From the NCBI GenBank assembly GCA_020629635.1, contig JAHDCX010000009.1:62001-126000 (forward strand): DNA of 64,000 bases. The letters are read 5' to 3'. Under the pieces are notes generated by a model. It was not told the origin of the DNA. It saw only the letters and a program-made list of their open reading frames with translations, and made no database searches. This DNA is from Acidimicrobiales bacterium (GTDB lineage: Bacteria; Actinomycetota; Acidimicrobiia; Acidimicrobiales; SHLQ01). Position numbers and translations under genes: made by a program. Of the stretch, positions 49,547 through 58,199 are shown piece by piece (position 1 is the stretch's first letter; each line of letters starts with the position of its first letter).

Positions 49547-50212
49547 GTGCATCTGCTGCCGAACCTTCGCTCCCGGGTGGCCCTCGTCGTCACGGCGATG
49601 GCGCTTGCGGCGTGTGGAGGCGATGAATCCGATGCCACCGTCGGCACGGTGGCGCCGACCAGCAGCTCCACCACCACCATCGTCATCACGACGACCTCGG
49701 CGACGCCAACCACCCAGGCCACGACCACCACCGAGACGCCCGAGTTCGTGGGGGCCGCAGCATTCACGGGCAATTCGAGTGTCAGCACGGTCGGCATCGA
49801 TCGAATCACCTTCGGCATGACCGTCAATCAGGCCGAACGCGCCGTTGAGGCGGCGTTCGTCCCCGTCGCCGACATCGTCGACATCGAGTGCTACCGGATC
49901 CGCCCGGAGGGTGGTCCGCCAGGTGTCGTCCTCACCGTCACGGCCGGAACGATCGAACGCGTCGACATCACGACTCCGGCCATCACGACCCGCTCGGGTG
50001 CCGGGGTCGGATCGACCGAGGACGAGCTCACCGCGCTCTTCGGGGACAAGCTCACGTCGACGCCGCGTGGCGACGGCGGCAACACCTTGATGTTCACTCC
50101 AGCAGATGCAAGCGACGCGGCCTTCCGGGTCATCTTCGAAACCGACGGCACGACGGTGACGACGTTTCGGTCGGGTCGGGTCCCTCAGGTCGAACCACCC
50201 TCGTACTGCTGA
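49547..50212 (+). CDS. Thr-rich lipoprotein, uncharacterised
   Basis: 221 residues from a GTG at 49547. The signal peptide ends MALAACGGDES, a lipobox (LAAC). A Thr/Ser-rich linker (SSSTTTIVITTTSATPTTQATTTTE) follows. The mature domain (about 75-215) has GIDRITFGMTVNQAERAVEAAF, ECYRIRPEGGPPG and GVGSTEDELTALFGDKL. That layout, with start-up strand GMT and a later T-x-x-G-x-GST, is shared by a widespread unnamed actinobacterial lipoprotein group. No enzymatic motif. It is convergent with a second Thr-rich lipoprotein, whose stop is 10 bases away. Confidence 0.75.
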   Translation: MHLLPNLRSRVALVVTAMALAACGGDESDATVGTVAPTSSSTTTIVITTTSATPTTQATTTTETPEFVGAAAFTGNSSVSTVGIDRITFGMTVNQAERAVEAAFVPVADIVDIECYRIRPEGGPPGVVLTVTAGTIERVDITTPAITTRSGAGVGSTEDELTALFGDKLTSTPRGDGGNTLMFTPADASDAAFRVIFETDGTTVTTFRSGRVPQVEPPSYC

Positions 50213-50222
50213 CCCCGTGCTT

Positions 50223-50792
50223 TCAGCTGGTCTGGTAGCCCTCGGGGAGTCCGGGGGCGAAGCTGTCGCAGTCGATGTGCACCGTGCCGAGGCCGAGTGA
50301 TTCACCGACACCAGAGGCGCCGTCGGCGTCGACGAAGCGCAGCGCGCTTCCCCGAATGAGGTTGCCCTGTACGAAGAGTTCGGCGGGGCGATCGATCGCC
50401 AGCTCCAGGACGCGGTCCTCACCGATCAGGACGGCGACGTAAGCGGCGCCCAAGAACGCCTGCACGACGGCTTGTGTCTGGGCGCCGTCAGTCTCCGAGC
50501 CCAATCCGAGGGCCAACACGTCGCCCGCCCCGGCCGCGTAACACTCGAACACGAACTCCCACGTGTCCTCGCCGATGATGATCTCGCCCGGACTCGAGAA
50601 CTCCGGAGCCGGGACGGTCACCACGGTGGTGTTCACGACTTCGGTCGTCGTCGTGGATGTGGTCGACATTGTCGAGGTCGTGCTCGAGGCCTCCGGCTCA
50701 GCGACGTCGGCGCCAGAGGTGCACGCAACCACGAACAACAGCATCACGATGCTGATCGCAACCGTTCGGATCGACAAAGACGTGGAGGACAT
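50223..50792 (-). CDS. Thr-rich lipoprotein, uncharacterised
   Basis: 189 residues from the ATG at 50792 (MSSTSLSIRTVAISIVMLLFVVACTSG), with lipobox VVAC. A Thr-rich linker (SSTTSTMSTTSTTTTEVVNTT) leads to a domain of about 125 residues: EIIIGEDTWEFVFECYAAGAGDVLALGLGS and DADGASGVGESLGLGTVHIDCDS. The two cysteines could pair. No family recognised. It is in the same surface-protein region and ends 10 bases from the other lipoprotein's stop. Its start lies 14 bases after the stop of the DUF4031 gene (50807), on the same strand, so the two may be cotranscribed. Confidence 0.7.
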   Translation of the reverse strand: MSSTSLSIRTVAISIVMLLFVVACTSGADVAEPEASSTTSTMSTTSTTTTEVVNTTVVTVPAPEFSSPGEIIIGEDTWEFVFECYAAGAGDVLALGLGSETDGAQTQAVVQAFLGAAYVAVLIGEDRVLELAIDRPAELFVQGNLIRGSALRFVDADGASGVGESLGLGTVHIDCDSFAPGLPEGYQTS

Positions 50793-50806
50793 GGCGGCGC
50801 GCGAGC

Positions 50807-51388
50807 CTACTCGGCGTCGGCGAGTGGCCTCGAAGTGAGTTCGATCGACCACAGTCGGCCGTCTGCGCCGTCCGAGGACCGGACGTGGCGGCCTCGTGAT
50901 GGTGCGTCAGCGAGTCGCAGCGGTTCGCCGGTCGCATGAATGAGGAACGCGTCGACCGGGCCGAGCTCGCCAACGCCCTCGTCCCGTCGGAGATGCAACG
51001 CGCCGATGACGTCCTCGAGACGGCTCCGACACGCCTCGACGCCATCGCCATCGAGGCGGTGGTCTGCCTCGAGACGCCTCATCACCGAGACCGGGCCCTC
51101 GACTCGTTCGACGAGATTCCACGAGCGCTTGTCGCTCGGGCGGCGCCGCAATCCGGCCTCTCGGATCCGCCGGACCAGAACCCGGCTGTCGACTTCGAGC
51201 GCGCCCGCAGCGATCGCCACCTCGCGGGTCTCGGTGTCGATGTCGTAGTGATCGCCCTGGAAACCCAGCCGGCGACAGCCCAGCGGAGCAGCGAACTCGT
51301 GCAGTTCGTCGAAACTGCGGTCCGACACCAGGTGGCACCAGAGGCGACCCCGCCACGGCCACCGCGCCTGATCGACCAGAATCGCCAT
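50807..51388 (-). CDS. DUF4031 domain protein
   Basis: 193 residues. The N-terminal 85 residues are typical DUF4031: MAILVDQARWPWRGRLWCHLVSDRSFDELHEFAAPLG and FQGDHYDIDTETREVAI. The C-terminal part (SVMRRLEADHRLDGDGVEACRSRLEDVIGALHL) is an additional helical region, probably HD-like or a DUF4031-associated segment. The function of DUF4031 is unknown. The GDHYD motif suggests a metal or nucleotide site. It is divergent from the RsbW-like gene by 38 bases. Confidence 0.75.
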   Translation of the reverse strand: MAILVDQARWPWRGRLWCHLVSDRSFDELHEFAAPLGCRRLGFQGDHYDIDTETREVAIAAGALEVDSRVLVRRIREAGLRRRPSDKRSWNLVERVEGPVSVMRRLEADHRLDGDGVEACRSRLEDVIGALHLRRDEGVGELGPVDAFLIHATGEPLRLADAPSRGRHVRSSDGADGRLWSIELTSRPLADAE

Positions 51389-51426
51389 CCGTCCACGCTA
51401 GGGCCCGGGCTGACACACTCGAACTC

Positions 51427-51846
51427 GTGGTAGCGACGATCGACGACGACGCCCTCGGCGAAGCCGAGGCCGACGTGATCAGCCTGACCGTGCCCGCAGC
51501 GGACCGTTTCGTACGTCTCGTCCGGATCGGCGTGGCGTCACTCGCGCGCCGACGAGGCTTCTCGGTTCGGGCGATCGACGACCTCCGCCTCGTGGTCGAC
51601 GAATCCTTCATCCTGCTGCTCGGCGCCACCGAAGACGCCGTGGTCGATCACGACGGAGCGGTCGAAGTGACCTTCGAGATCGACGACCACGAGTTGTCGG
51701 TGACCCTCGTCCAGCGGCTCGACGACGGACCCGTGCCGGTCGCGGCGGAGACGATCGCTCGATTCGACGAGGCGATCAGTGCGCTCGTCGACCGCTTCGA
51801 CGCCGACACGGAGTCGGGCGTGGTCCAGTTCACCAAGCGTCGCTGA
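51427..51846 (+). CDS. RsbW-like (GHKL) protein, apparently degenerate
   Basis: 139 residues from a GTG. The fold start resembles anti-sigma kinases: SLTVPAADRFVRLVRIGVASLARRRGFSVRAIDDLRLVVDESFILLLGAT. In an active RsbW the helix reads about E-x-x-x-N for Mg-ATP. Here the equivalent is DESFILLLG, with the asparagine replaced, and no clear glycine-rich ATP lid follows. It therefore may bind a sigma or anti-sigma-antagonist partner without kinase activity. No STAS partner is seen next to it. Convergent with dut. Confidence 0.65.
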   Translation: MVATIDDDALGEAEADVISLTVPAADRFVRLVRIGVASLARRRGFSVRAIDDLRLVVDESFILLLGATEDAVVDHDGAVEVTFEIDDHELSVTLVQRLDDGPVPVAAETIARFDEAISALVDRFDADTESGVVQFTKRR

Positions 51847-51858
51847 GCTCCGTCCGGC

Positions 51859-52305
51859 TCAGTCGGTCGTCACACCCGTCGACCCGAAACCGCCACTTCC
51901 TCGAGCGGAGTCGTCGAGTTCATCGACCTCGACGAATCGTGCGGTCTCGACCCGCTGAATGACGAGCTGTGCGATGCGATCGCCTCTCGCGATCTCGAAC
52001 GGTTCGCTCGGATCGGTGTTGACCAGGAGGACCTTGAGCTCGCCCCGGTACCCGGAGTCGATGAGACCGGGCGTATTCAGACACGTCACGCCGTGCCGCA
52101 ACGCCAACCCACTTCGAGGTTGAACGAAACCGGCGTAGCCGACCGGGATGGCGATCGCCGCGCCCGTCGCAACGAGGGCTCGGCCACCTCCGGGGGCCAG
52201 CGTGACCACCTCCGCCGCCACGAGATCGGCACCGGCGTCACCCTCGGTTGCGTAGGCCGGCATCGCCAGATCGGGATCGAGTCGCTTCAGTGGAATCTCC
52301 AGCAC
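51859..52305 (-). CDS. dut: dUTP diphosphatase
   Basis: 148 residues, the usual length of a trimeric dUTPase. It hydrolyses dUTP to dUMP and PPi, keeping uracil out of DNA and feeding thymidylate synthesis. Motifs: 1 [14 protein letters not shown], 2 [15 protein letters not shown], 3 [16 protein letters not shown], 4 [14 protein letters not shown], 5 [10 protein letters not shown] at the C-terminus, in the correct order. It starts 24 bases from the divergent orn start. Very clear assignment. Confidence 0.96.
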   Translation of the reverse strand: MLEIPLKRLDPDLAMPAYATEGDAGADLVAAEVVTLAPGGGRALVATGAAIAIPVGYAGFVQPRSGLALRHGVTCLNTPGLIDSGYRGELKVLLVNTDPSEPFEIARGDRIAQLVIQRVETARFVEVDELDDSARGSGGFGSTGVTTD

Positions 52306-52329
52306 GCGGCGACCCTATATCGTGTCCGG

Positions 52330-52875
52330 ATGCTCGCGTGGATGGATCTCGAAATGACGGGCCTCGACCCCGACCGACACGTGATCGTCGAGATCGCAAC
52401 GCTGATCACTGACGACGACCTGCAGCTGGTCGCCGAAGGCCCCGACCTCGTCGTCCACCAGCCGCCCGAAGCCATGGCCACGATGGACGACTTCGTGCGG
52501 GACATGCACACGTCGTCCGGATTGCTCGAGCAGATCGAAGCATCGACGATCTCGCTCGAGGACGCTCGTCAACAGACGATGGCGTTCTTGGTCGAGCACA
52601 TCCCCGAAGCTCGCACGGTGCCGTTGTGCGGAAACTCGATCGGTACCGACCGCCGGTTCCTCGCCAAGCAGCTCCCCGACATCGAGGAGTACCTGCACTA
52701 TCGCTCGATCGACGTGTCGACGATCAAAGAACTCACCCGACGTTGGTATCCCGGTGTCTTGTCGAAGGCCCCCAAGAAGGCCGCAGGCCATCGCGCCCTC
52801 GACGACATCCGCGAGTCGATCGACGAGCTCGCCTACTACCGCTCCGCCGTGTTCCGTGAGCTCACCACCGGCTGA
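52330..52875 (+). CDS. orn: Oligoribonuclease
   Basis: 181 residues. This 3'-5' exonuclease of the DnaQ fold degrades very short RNA (nanoRNA). ExoI: MLAWMDLEMTGLDPDRHVIVEIA (D-x-E). ExoII: PLCGNSIGTDRRFLAKQLPDI. ExoIII: KAAGHRALDDIRESIDEL with the His and Asp. Start codon ATG at 52330; the frame is open further upstream, but only this start gives the family N-terminus. It overlaps the next gene by 20 bases on the same strand. Divergent from dut. Confidence 0.95.
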   Translation: MLAWMDLEMTGLDPDRHVIVEIATLITDDDLQLVAEGPDLVVHQPPEAMATMDDFVRDMHTSSGLLEQIEASTISLEDARQQTMAFLVEHIPEARTVPLCGNSIGTDRRFLAKQLPDIEEYLHYRSIDVSTIKELTRRWYPGVLSKAPKKAAGHRALDDIRESIDELAYYRSAVFRELTTG

Positions 52876-53953
52876 GCCGGCGGCGAAGCCGGAAAAGTCG
52901 GAATCGAGGGCGCCGGACGGCGCCGCAGAAGAGGTCGCCCCCGGCATCTTGCGCGTGATGTTGCCGGTGGGGCTTCCCGGACTCGGTCACGTCAACTGCT
53001 ACGTGCTCGAAGATGCCCACGGCCTGGCGCTGATCGATCCCGGGCTCGCCGACGGTGGGAGCCACACCGCGCTCGCCGACCAGCTCCGGGAGGTCGGGCT
53101 CGACATCGCAGACGTGCACACCGTCGTCGTCACGCACAGCCATTTCGACCACTACGGCGGTCTCGCTCGCCTGCGCAACCTCGAGGGCGGCCGCGATATC
53201 GCCGTCGTGACCCACCGCAACTTCGGTGACGGATGGCGCGAGGCGTATGACGAGGTGTTGGAGTCGCCCGAGGTCGACGACCGGGCACGCGCGGATCTCG
53301 AGATCTGGATTGACGAGGTCCTCCCGAAGCTCCGACGGCCGGTGCCGTGGGGTGGCCTCACCGACGGACCTCCACCGGAGTTCATCCGTTTCGCCGCCGT
53401 GGGCATCGATCCCACCTCGACGCTGCGGCCGCCGGATCCGACCCACGAGGTCGCCGACGGAGACCGCCTGCTGCTCGGCGGTCTCGAATGGACGGTGATC
53501 CACACCCCCGGCCACGCCGACGACCACATCTGCCTGTGGAACGGCGAACTCGGCGTGATGTTCTCGGGAGATCACGTCCTGCCGACGATCACCCCACACA
53601 TCGGCGGCCTCACCGCAGACGCCGACCCGCTTGGCTCATTCTTCGACTCGCTCGACCGCATGGAGTCCTACGAATCGACGATCGTTCTTCCGGCGCACGG
53701 GGACCCCTTCGAGGATCTGGCCGGCCGGGCCCGAGACATCGCGGCGCACCACCGGGACCGGCTGGACCGTGTTCGGTCGATCGGCGAGGAGATCGGCTCG
53801 CAGCCGGTGACGTCGTACATGCAGGGGCTGTTCCGCGAGCGGAGCTGGGGACAAATGGCCGCCAGCGAGACCTATGCCCACCTCGAGTGGCTGCGGTTGC
53901 GTGGAGACGCAACCCGATCAGAATCCGGCGGGACGTTTCACTACGACGTCTGA
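52856..53953 (+). CDS. MBL-fold metallo-hydrolase
   Basis: 365 residues from a GTG at 52856 inside the end of orn; the first 25 residues are Pro/Ala-rich. The metallo-beta-lactamase fold has HSHFDHYGGLARL (the H-x-H-x-D-H metal motif), HTPGHADDHICLW and MFSGDHVLPTITPHIGG, with the last metal His in VLPAHGDPFED. The C-terminus (YMQGLFRERSWGQMAASETYAHLEWLRLRG) is a winged-helix-like cap of the LACTB2/RBD group. Its substrate is unknown; related enzymes act on RNA or thioesters. Coupled to orn by overlap, so an RNA link is possible. Confidence 0.82.
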   Translation: MSSPPAEPAAKPEKSESRAPDGAAEEVAPGILRVMLPVGLPGLGHVNCYVLEDAHGLALIDPGLADGGSHTALADQLREVGLDIADVHTVVVTHSHFDHYGGLARLRNLEGGRDIAVVTHRNFGDGWREAYDEVLESPEVDDRARADLEIWIDEVLPKLRRPVPWGGLTDGPPPEFIRFAAVGIDPTSTLRPPDPTHEVADGDRLLLGGLEWTVIHTPGHADDHICLWNGELGVMFSGDHVLPTITPHIGGLTADADPLGSFFDSLDRMESYESTIVLPAHGDPFEDLAGRARDIAAHHRDRLDRVRSIGEEIGSQPVTSYMQGLFRERSWGQMAASETYAHLEWLRLRGDATRSESGGTFHYDV

Positions 53954-54807
53954 GTCATGAGCTCGCCCGACTCGCTGAAGGTCGCGGCGCGGACGTCGGT
54001 GGTGACCGCCACTCGATGCATCACGCGGCGATTCGGGAGGTAGTCGGCAACGGCGTAGTGCTGAGTGGCCCGGTTGTCCCAGATGGCCACCGTGCCCGGC
54101 TCCCAACGAAGGCGCACATGGTGTTCGGGCCGATTGATCTGATCGAACAACATGGTGAGCAGCCGAGCGCTCTCGGGCGCGGAGAGACCGATCACGAACC
54201 GGGTGAAGGACTCGCTCACATTCAGGTACGGGCGGCCGGTCACCGGATGGTGCGCAACGATCGGGTGCACCGCCGATCCCGCGGCGACGAGCGCGTCCGA
54301 CATCGCCTGAAGGCCTCCCGCTCGATAGGCCGACGTCCGGAACGCACCCATGTCGTGCACCGCATCGAGCGACGCCAGCTCGTCTTGGAGCCCTGCGGGA
54401 AGTGCCTCGAAGGCCGAATACATCGATGCCCACAGCGTGTCCCCGCCGGTCGGCGGCAGGTGGACGGCTTGGAGCACCGAGGCGAAGGGTGGGCTGGCCC
54501 GGTAGGTCATGTCTGCGTGCCACTCGGCGGCGTCGGGTCGTCGGTCTCCGCCCCATTCGAGAACGACGACGTCACGAGACTCGGGATGGCTCTGGTACTC
54601 GTGGTGATCGTTGGTGACGGGGCCGAAGGCCTCGGCGAGCGCGACCAGATCGTTGACCGACCTCGAGAAGTCTCGAAGGACCAGGACCTGGTGGTCGATG
54701 AGCGCGGCGTACAGCGTCTCGGCGAGGCACGGATCGGAAACGGTCCGGTCGTCGAGGTGAACGAGCGCACCGATGGCGGGCGTGAGGCGGTCGATGGTGA
54801 CGGGCAC
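53941..54807 (-). CDS. TauD/TfdA family Fe(II)/2-oxoglutarate-dependent dioxygenase
   Basis: 288 residues from the GTG at 54807; longer frames to 54915 would cross into the divergent regulator's promoter. The iron ligands are H and D in EWHADMTYRA and the C-terminal His in RATQHYAVADYLPN. The 2-oxoglutarate-binding Arg is in NRRVMHRV. Residues GGDTLWASMYSAFEAL and HPVTGRPYLNVSESFTRFVIGL are family hallmarks. Related enzymes release sulfite from taurine or cleave alkyl/aryl ether compounds. The neighbouring LysR regulator probably controls it. Ends overlap the MBL gene's 3' end by 13 bases. Confidence 0.87.
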   Translation of the reverse strand: MPVTIDRLTPAIGALVHLDDRTVSDPCLAETLYAALIDHQVLVLRDFSRSVNDLVALAEAFGPVTNDHHEYQSHPESRDVVVLEWGGDRRPDAAEWHADMTYRASPPFASVLQAVHLPPTGGDTLWASMYSAFEALPAGLQDELASLDAVHDMGAFRTSAYRAGGLQAMSDALVAAGSAVHPIVAHHPVTGRPYLNVSESFTRFVIGLSAPESARLLTMLFDQINRPEHHVRLRWEPGTVAIWDNRATQHYAVADYLPNRRVMHRVAVTTDVRAATFSESGELMTQTS

Positions 54808-54908
54808 GATCCCGCCACGGTACGGCACGCCCTGTCCGGCGTCGCCTGCCGAAAAGACATGTCGCCATGTTCTCGTGTTATGACATCCCTGTGGAGACTC
54901 ATGCAGAG
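54808..54908. promoter_or_regulatory. Divergent region between dioxygenase and LysR genes
   Basis: About 100 bases between the two outward-facing genes. It contains ATGACATCCCTGTGG followed by AGACTCAT, an imperfect inverted sequence of the kind LysR proteins bind (a T-N(11)-A core is possible). The divergent LysR/dioxygenase layout usually means autoregulation plus activation of the enzyme gene. No -10/-35 pair stands out. Confidence 0.35.
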
Positions 54909-55826
54909 ATGGCAACCATGCTCCTCGGAGATACCCATCGGCTCATAGTTTTTCGTCATGCGGCGCGGCTCGGATCGTTCTCTGGTGCAGCCGCTGCGCT
55001 GTCGATCTCCCAACCTGCGGTATCCCGACACATCGCCGCGCTCGAGGATCGAGTCCAGGCCGTGCTCTTCACCCGCAACGCCGGTGGCGCACAGCTGACC
55101 GAGGCTGGCCGTGTGCTCGCCGACGCCATCGACGACGCGTTCGGCGCTCTCGCCGAGGGTCTCGAATCGATCCGGGGCCAATCCAATCAACTCCGTCTGG
55201 CCGTGCAGCCGGCCATCGCCGAGAGCTGGTTGGCGCCGCGTCTCACCGAGCTCCGAACGGCGATGGCCCCGACCGTGCTGCACATCACCATCTTCGATCG
55301 CACGGCCGATCTCTCCGCGAGCGACCACGACGTGTCGATTCAGTTCGATCCTCGGCTCGGCCCGAATGAGCAGAGCGCACCGCTCGTCACCGAGTCGGTG
55401 TTTCCGATCGCCTCGCCCGAGCTCGCCGAGCGCGAAGGTCTCTCGCCATCAACGGACCCCGCGAGGCTGCAACGAGACATTCCGCTTCTGCGAGCGGACG
55501 ATCGGGACCGCACGTGGATCAGCTGGGGCGACTGGTTCGCCGGCAACGGCATCGCCTGGAGCCCCCGGTCCGACGACCTGGTGTACCCGACGTACTCGAT
55601 CCTCGTTCAGCAGGCGCTCGCCGGGCGCGGCGTTGCCCTCGGATGGTCGACGTTGCTGGGCGATCTCGTCGAACGGCGCATGCTCGTGCCTGTCGGACCG
55701 GTCGTGACTCGCCCAGACAAGGCCTACCACCTCGTCTGGGCGTCGGGTCTGTCTCGCCACGACGGTGTCCGTCGTCTCCGTCGATGGCTCCTGGAGATGG
55801 TCGCTGCGGAGCTCGATCCGACCTGA
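54909..55826 (+). CDS. LysR family transcriptional regulator
   Basis: 305 residues from the ATG at 54909 (an alternative start is 54918). The helix-turn-helix is FRHAARLGSFSGAAAALSISQPAVSRHIAALEDRVQAVLF, and the effector domain begins at about residue 95. It has the classic LysR alpha/beta layout (IAESWLAPRLTELRTAMAPTVLHITIFD). It is divergent from the TauD-type dioxygenase and so likely controls it, perhaps in response to a sulfonate or aromatic acid. Effector unknown. Confidence 0.9.
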   Translation: MATMLLGDTHRLIVFRHAARLGSFSGAAAALSISQPAVSRHIAALEDRVQAVLFTRNAGGAQLTEAGRVLADAIDDAFGALAEGLESIRGQSNQLRLAVQPAIAESWLAPRLTELRTAMAPTVLHITIFDRTADLSASDHDVSIQFDPRLGPNEQSAPLVTESVFPIASPELAEREGLSPSTDPARLQRDIPLLRADDRDRTWISWGDWFAGNGIAWSPRSDDLVYPTYSILVQQALAGRGVALGWSTLLGDLVERRMLVPVGPVVTRPDKAYHLVWASGLSRHDGVRRLRRWLLEMVAAELDPT

Positions 55827-55829
55827 GGT

Positions 55830-56735
55830 TCAGGCTGCTGGCTCGACGTTGGGCGGATCGTTCTCGGTGCCGCCACCCGCCGAGCCGAAGCGACGCCAGA
55901 TGAGCGCCGCTGCGCCGATCAGGAGGCTTGCGGCCAGCAAGACGAGTCCAAAGCCCTCACCGCGAGACGAAACCCAGTTCTGCACGTCCGCCTGGATGCC
56001 GTCGATGAACTCCAGCACACCGTTGCTGTTGTTGAGCGGATCACGCTGGAACCAGCCGTGCATCATGAGGAAGATGCCGGCAAGCACGAGCAGGACCCCG
56101 CTGATCCGGTTGATGAACGGAAGCAGTGAGCGCATCTTGTTGGCGACCTGCGCCCGGCCAGCCGCCATCGCCATCGTGAGGAACACGATGACCGAGCCCA
56201 TGCCAAGGGCGTAGGCGACGAACGCCCACAGAGAGCCCCCAGTCGCGTCGGAGTTGGACACCGAGTTCGTCACCGCGATGAGGAACGGACCGATCGTGCA
56301 TCCGAGCGAGACGACCCCGTAGCTCACCCCGAAGAGGAACATCGATCCAAGTTCGCGGCTGTCGGTACCCATGTTCGTCTTGGGGAGGTTGAGGACCGGC
56401 TGGAAGCCACGGAGCATCATTGCCCCGAGGACCAGGATCAGCAGGCCCGAACCGATGGTCACCGCCCACAACGCGTCCTGGACTGCAGATCGAGCCCCGG
56501 CCGACAGGACGACCTCGAAGAGGACGCCGAAGATACCGAAGATCAGCACGAAGCCGAGCGTGAGCGCCGCACCCACTTTGGCGCCCCGCATCACGCTGCG
56601 AGAGAGCGTGGTTTCGTCGGAGTCGAGTCCGAGGAAGTACGTGAGGTACGTGGGCAACATCGCAAAGCCGCACGGGTTGAAGGCGGCCACCATCCCAGCG
56701 GTGAATGGCCAGGCGAGAAGGCTGAGCTCGGGCAT
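55830..56735 (-). CDS. CcdA-family thiol-disulfide transporter (second copy)
   Basis: 301 residues from the ATG at 56735. It has six or more membrane helices, with the cysteine motifs GMVAAFNPCGFAMLPTYLTYFLG and GVVSLGCTIGPFLIAV. Compared with the first CcdA (8290), it has an extra C-terminal loop and helix (VQNWVSSRGEGFGLVLLAASLLIGAAALIWRRFG), possibly an outside domain. The start overlaps the stop of the TlpA gene upstream by one base (TGATG). It probably transfers reducing power to that partner. The two modules differ in gene order and cysteine context, so may serve different substrates. Confidence 0.88.
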   Translation of the reverse strand: MPELSLLAWPFTAGMVAAFNPCGFAMLPTYLTYFLGLDSDETTLSRSVMRGAKVGAALTLGFVLIFGIFGVLFEVVLSAGARSAVQDALWAVTIGSGLLILVLGAMMLRGFQPVLNLPKTNMGTDSRELGSMFLFGVSYGVVSLGCTIGPFLIAVTNSVSNSDATGGSLWAFVAYALGMGSVIVFLTMAMAAGRAQVANKMRSLLPFINRISGVLLVLAGIFLMMHGWFQRDPLNNSNGVLEFIDGIQADVQNWVSSRGEGFGLVLLAASLLIGAAALIWRRFGSAGGGTENDPPNVEPAA

Positions 56736-57328
56736 CAGGACTCCTGAAGCAGTTCGTCGGTGATCTTGTCGGTGAGTGCCTCGGCGTTGAGCGGACCACT
56801 GAACACGCTGGTCACGCGGCCGTCGGCATCGATGAAGACGGTGGTCGGCATGCCGATCCCACCGAATTGGGCGTACACGTCGCCGTTCGGGTCCGCACCC
56901 ACCAGGTAGCTGACGCCGGTCTCGGCGACCAGGGCGCGGGCGGACTCGGGCCGATCTTGCATGGCGAGACCGATGAATCGCACGTCGTCGCCGAAGGACT
57001 GGCTGACGTTCTCGAAGTCGGGCATCTCGGCAATGCAGCTCGGGCACCACGAGGCGAAGAAGTTCAGAACGACGGGCGTTCCGGCCGGAAGGTCCGACAA
57101 CGCGGTCGTGAACTCGTCGTCGAGGTTGTCCCACCGAAAGTTGACCGGTTCGCCGGAGGCGTCGGTTTCGACGTCTCCGGCTTCGACACCACTGTCGGCG
57201 ATGATCGCGCCGTCAGAAAGTCGAGCCGTGTTGGCGCCATCGGAGGAGCAGCCAGCGGCGACGAGCGCGAAGAAGCACAGCACGGCCCCCGCTCTGCGGG
57301 CTCTGGTCGAAATCACCGTCGTGTTCAT
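56735..57328 (-). CDS. TlpA-like thiol-disulfide oxidoreductase lipoprotein
   Basis: 197 residues from the ATG at 57328 (MNTTVISTRARRAG). The signal peptide ends FFALVAAGCSSDG, a lipobox (VAAGC). The thioredoxin-type domain has FFASWCPSCIAEMPDF (CxxC with P-S, the common TlpA/ResA form), FIGLAMQDRPESA, and the cis-Pro loop GGIGMPTTVFID. It is anchored outside the membrane and its gene overlaps ccdA, its likely electron source. It differs from the 9034 gene by its lipid anchor and CPSC site. Substrate may be a cytochrome or a secreted protein. Confidence 0.9.
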   Translation of the reverse strand: MNTTVISTRARRAGAVLCFFALVAAGCSSDGANTARLSDGAIIADSGVEAGDVETDASGEPVNFRWDNLDDEFTTALSDLPAGTPVVLNFFASWCPSCIAEMPDFENVSQSFGDDVRFIGLAMQDRPESARALVAETGVSYLVGADPNGDVYAQFGGIGMPTTVFIDADGRVTSVFSGPLNAEALTDKITDELLQES

Positions 57329-57449
57329 CGTCAACACCAACCCCTAGTTTCTTCGGCAGCATTCCACGACGAATGCAGTCCACGTCGAGTTCTCAACCTG
57401 TTCTCATCCCACTCTTGAATCGCCGGGGCCCCCTCGTAGGGTCAACGAG

Positions 57450-58199
57450 GTGAGCAACCGCGACGAGCTGGTGCCGGAGCCCTCAACCGGTCGAGTCTTC
57501 CGGACCGAGCGACGCGTCTCGATCGCCGACGCCGATTCGGCCGGCCGCATGGAGCTCGACGCCGTTGCCCGGTTCCTCCAGGACGCCGGCAACGACGACA
57601 CCGACGACGCTGCACTTCCGGAGCTGGGGCTCGCATGGGTCGCCCGGCGCGGACGCTTTGTCGTTCGAACCCCCGCTGTGGCCCGAGAGGCCCTCTCGAT
57701 CACGACCTGGTGCTCCGGTACAGGTCGACGGTGGGCGGAGCGCCGGACAACGCTCATCGGCGCAGACGGCGCCCGCATCGACGCCGCTGTGGTGTGGGTG
57801 CACGTCGACACGACCACCGGTCGACCGGTCCGCTGGGGCGAGGACTTCGCCGAGCGGTACCTCGAGGCGGCACAAGGCCGCGAGGTCGATGCCAAGCTCC
57901 GATTGCCCAAACGACCGCTCGAGCACGCGGCTCGACACTCGTGGCGGTTCCGTCGAACGGACCACGATGCGTTCGGTCATGTGAACAACGCGGCCTACCT
58001 CGCCGTTGCCGAGGAGCTCGTGACCGAGCGACTCGCCGGACCAGCCGATGTCGAGATCGAATGGCGAAGTCCGAGCTGGGCGGACGAATCGTTGACCGCC
58101 CACGTCGGAGACGAGCGCGATTCGGCGATCTTGCATCTCTCGGGGGCGGACCCGAGCGACGTTCGGACGGTGATCTCGGTGTCGCCGATCAGGGACTGA
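57450..58199 (+). CDS. Acyl-ACP thioesterase-like (double hot-dog) protein
   Basis: 249 residues from a GTG. It is of the acyl-ACP-thioesterase/4HBT type with two hot-dog domains. The first begins VFRTERRVSIADADSAGRMELDAVARFLQDAGND and the second SWRFRRTDHDAFGHVNNAAYLAVAEE, whose D-x-x-x-H-V-N-N is the known active-site region. It would release fatty acids from ACP or CoA carriers. The last 11 bases overlap the 3' end of the opposite pdxH gene. Substrate chain length unknown. Confidence 0.82.
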   Translation: MSNRDELVPEPSTGRVFRTERRVSIADADSAGRMELDAVARFLQDAGNDDTDDAALPELGLAWVARRGRFVVRTPAVAREALSITTWCSGTGRRWAERRTTLIGADGARIDAAVVWVHVDTTTGRPVRWGEDFAERYLEAAQGREVDAKLRLPKRPLEHAARHSWRFRRTDHDAFGHVNNAAYLAVAEELVTERLAGPADVEIEWRSPSWADESLTAHVGDERDSAILHLSGADPSDVRTVISVSPIRD

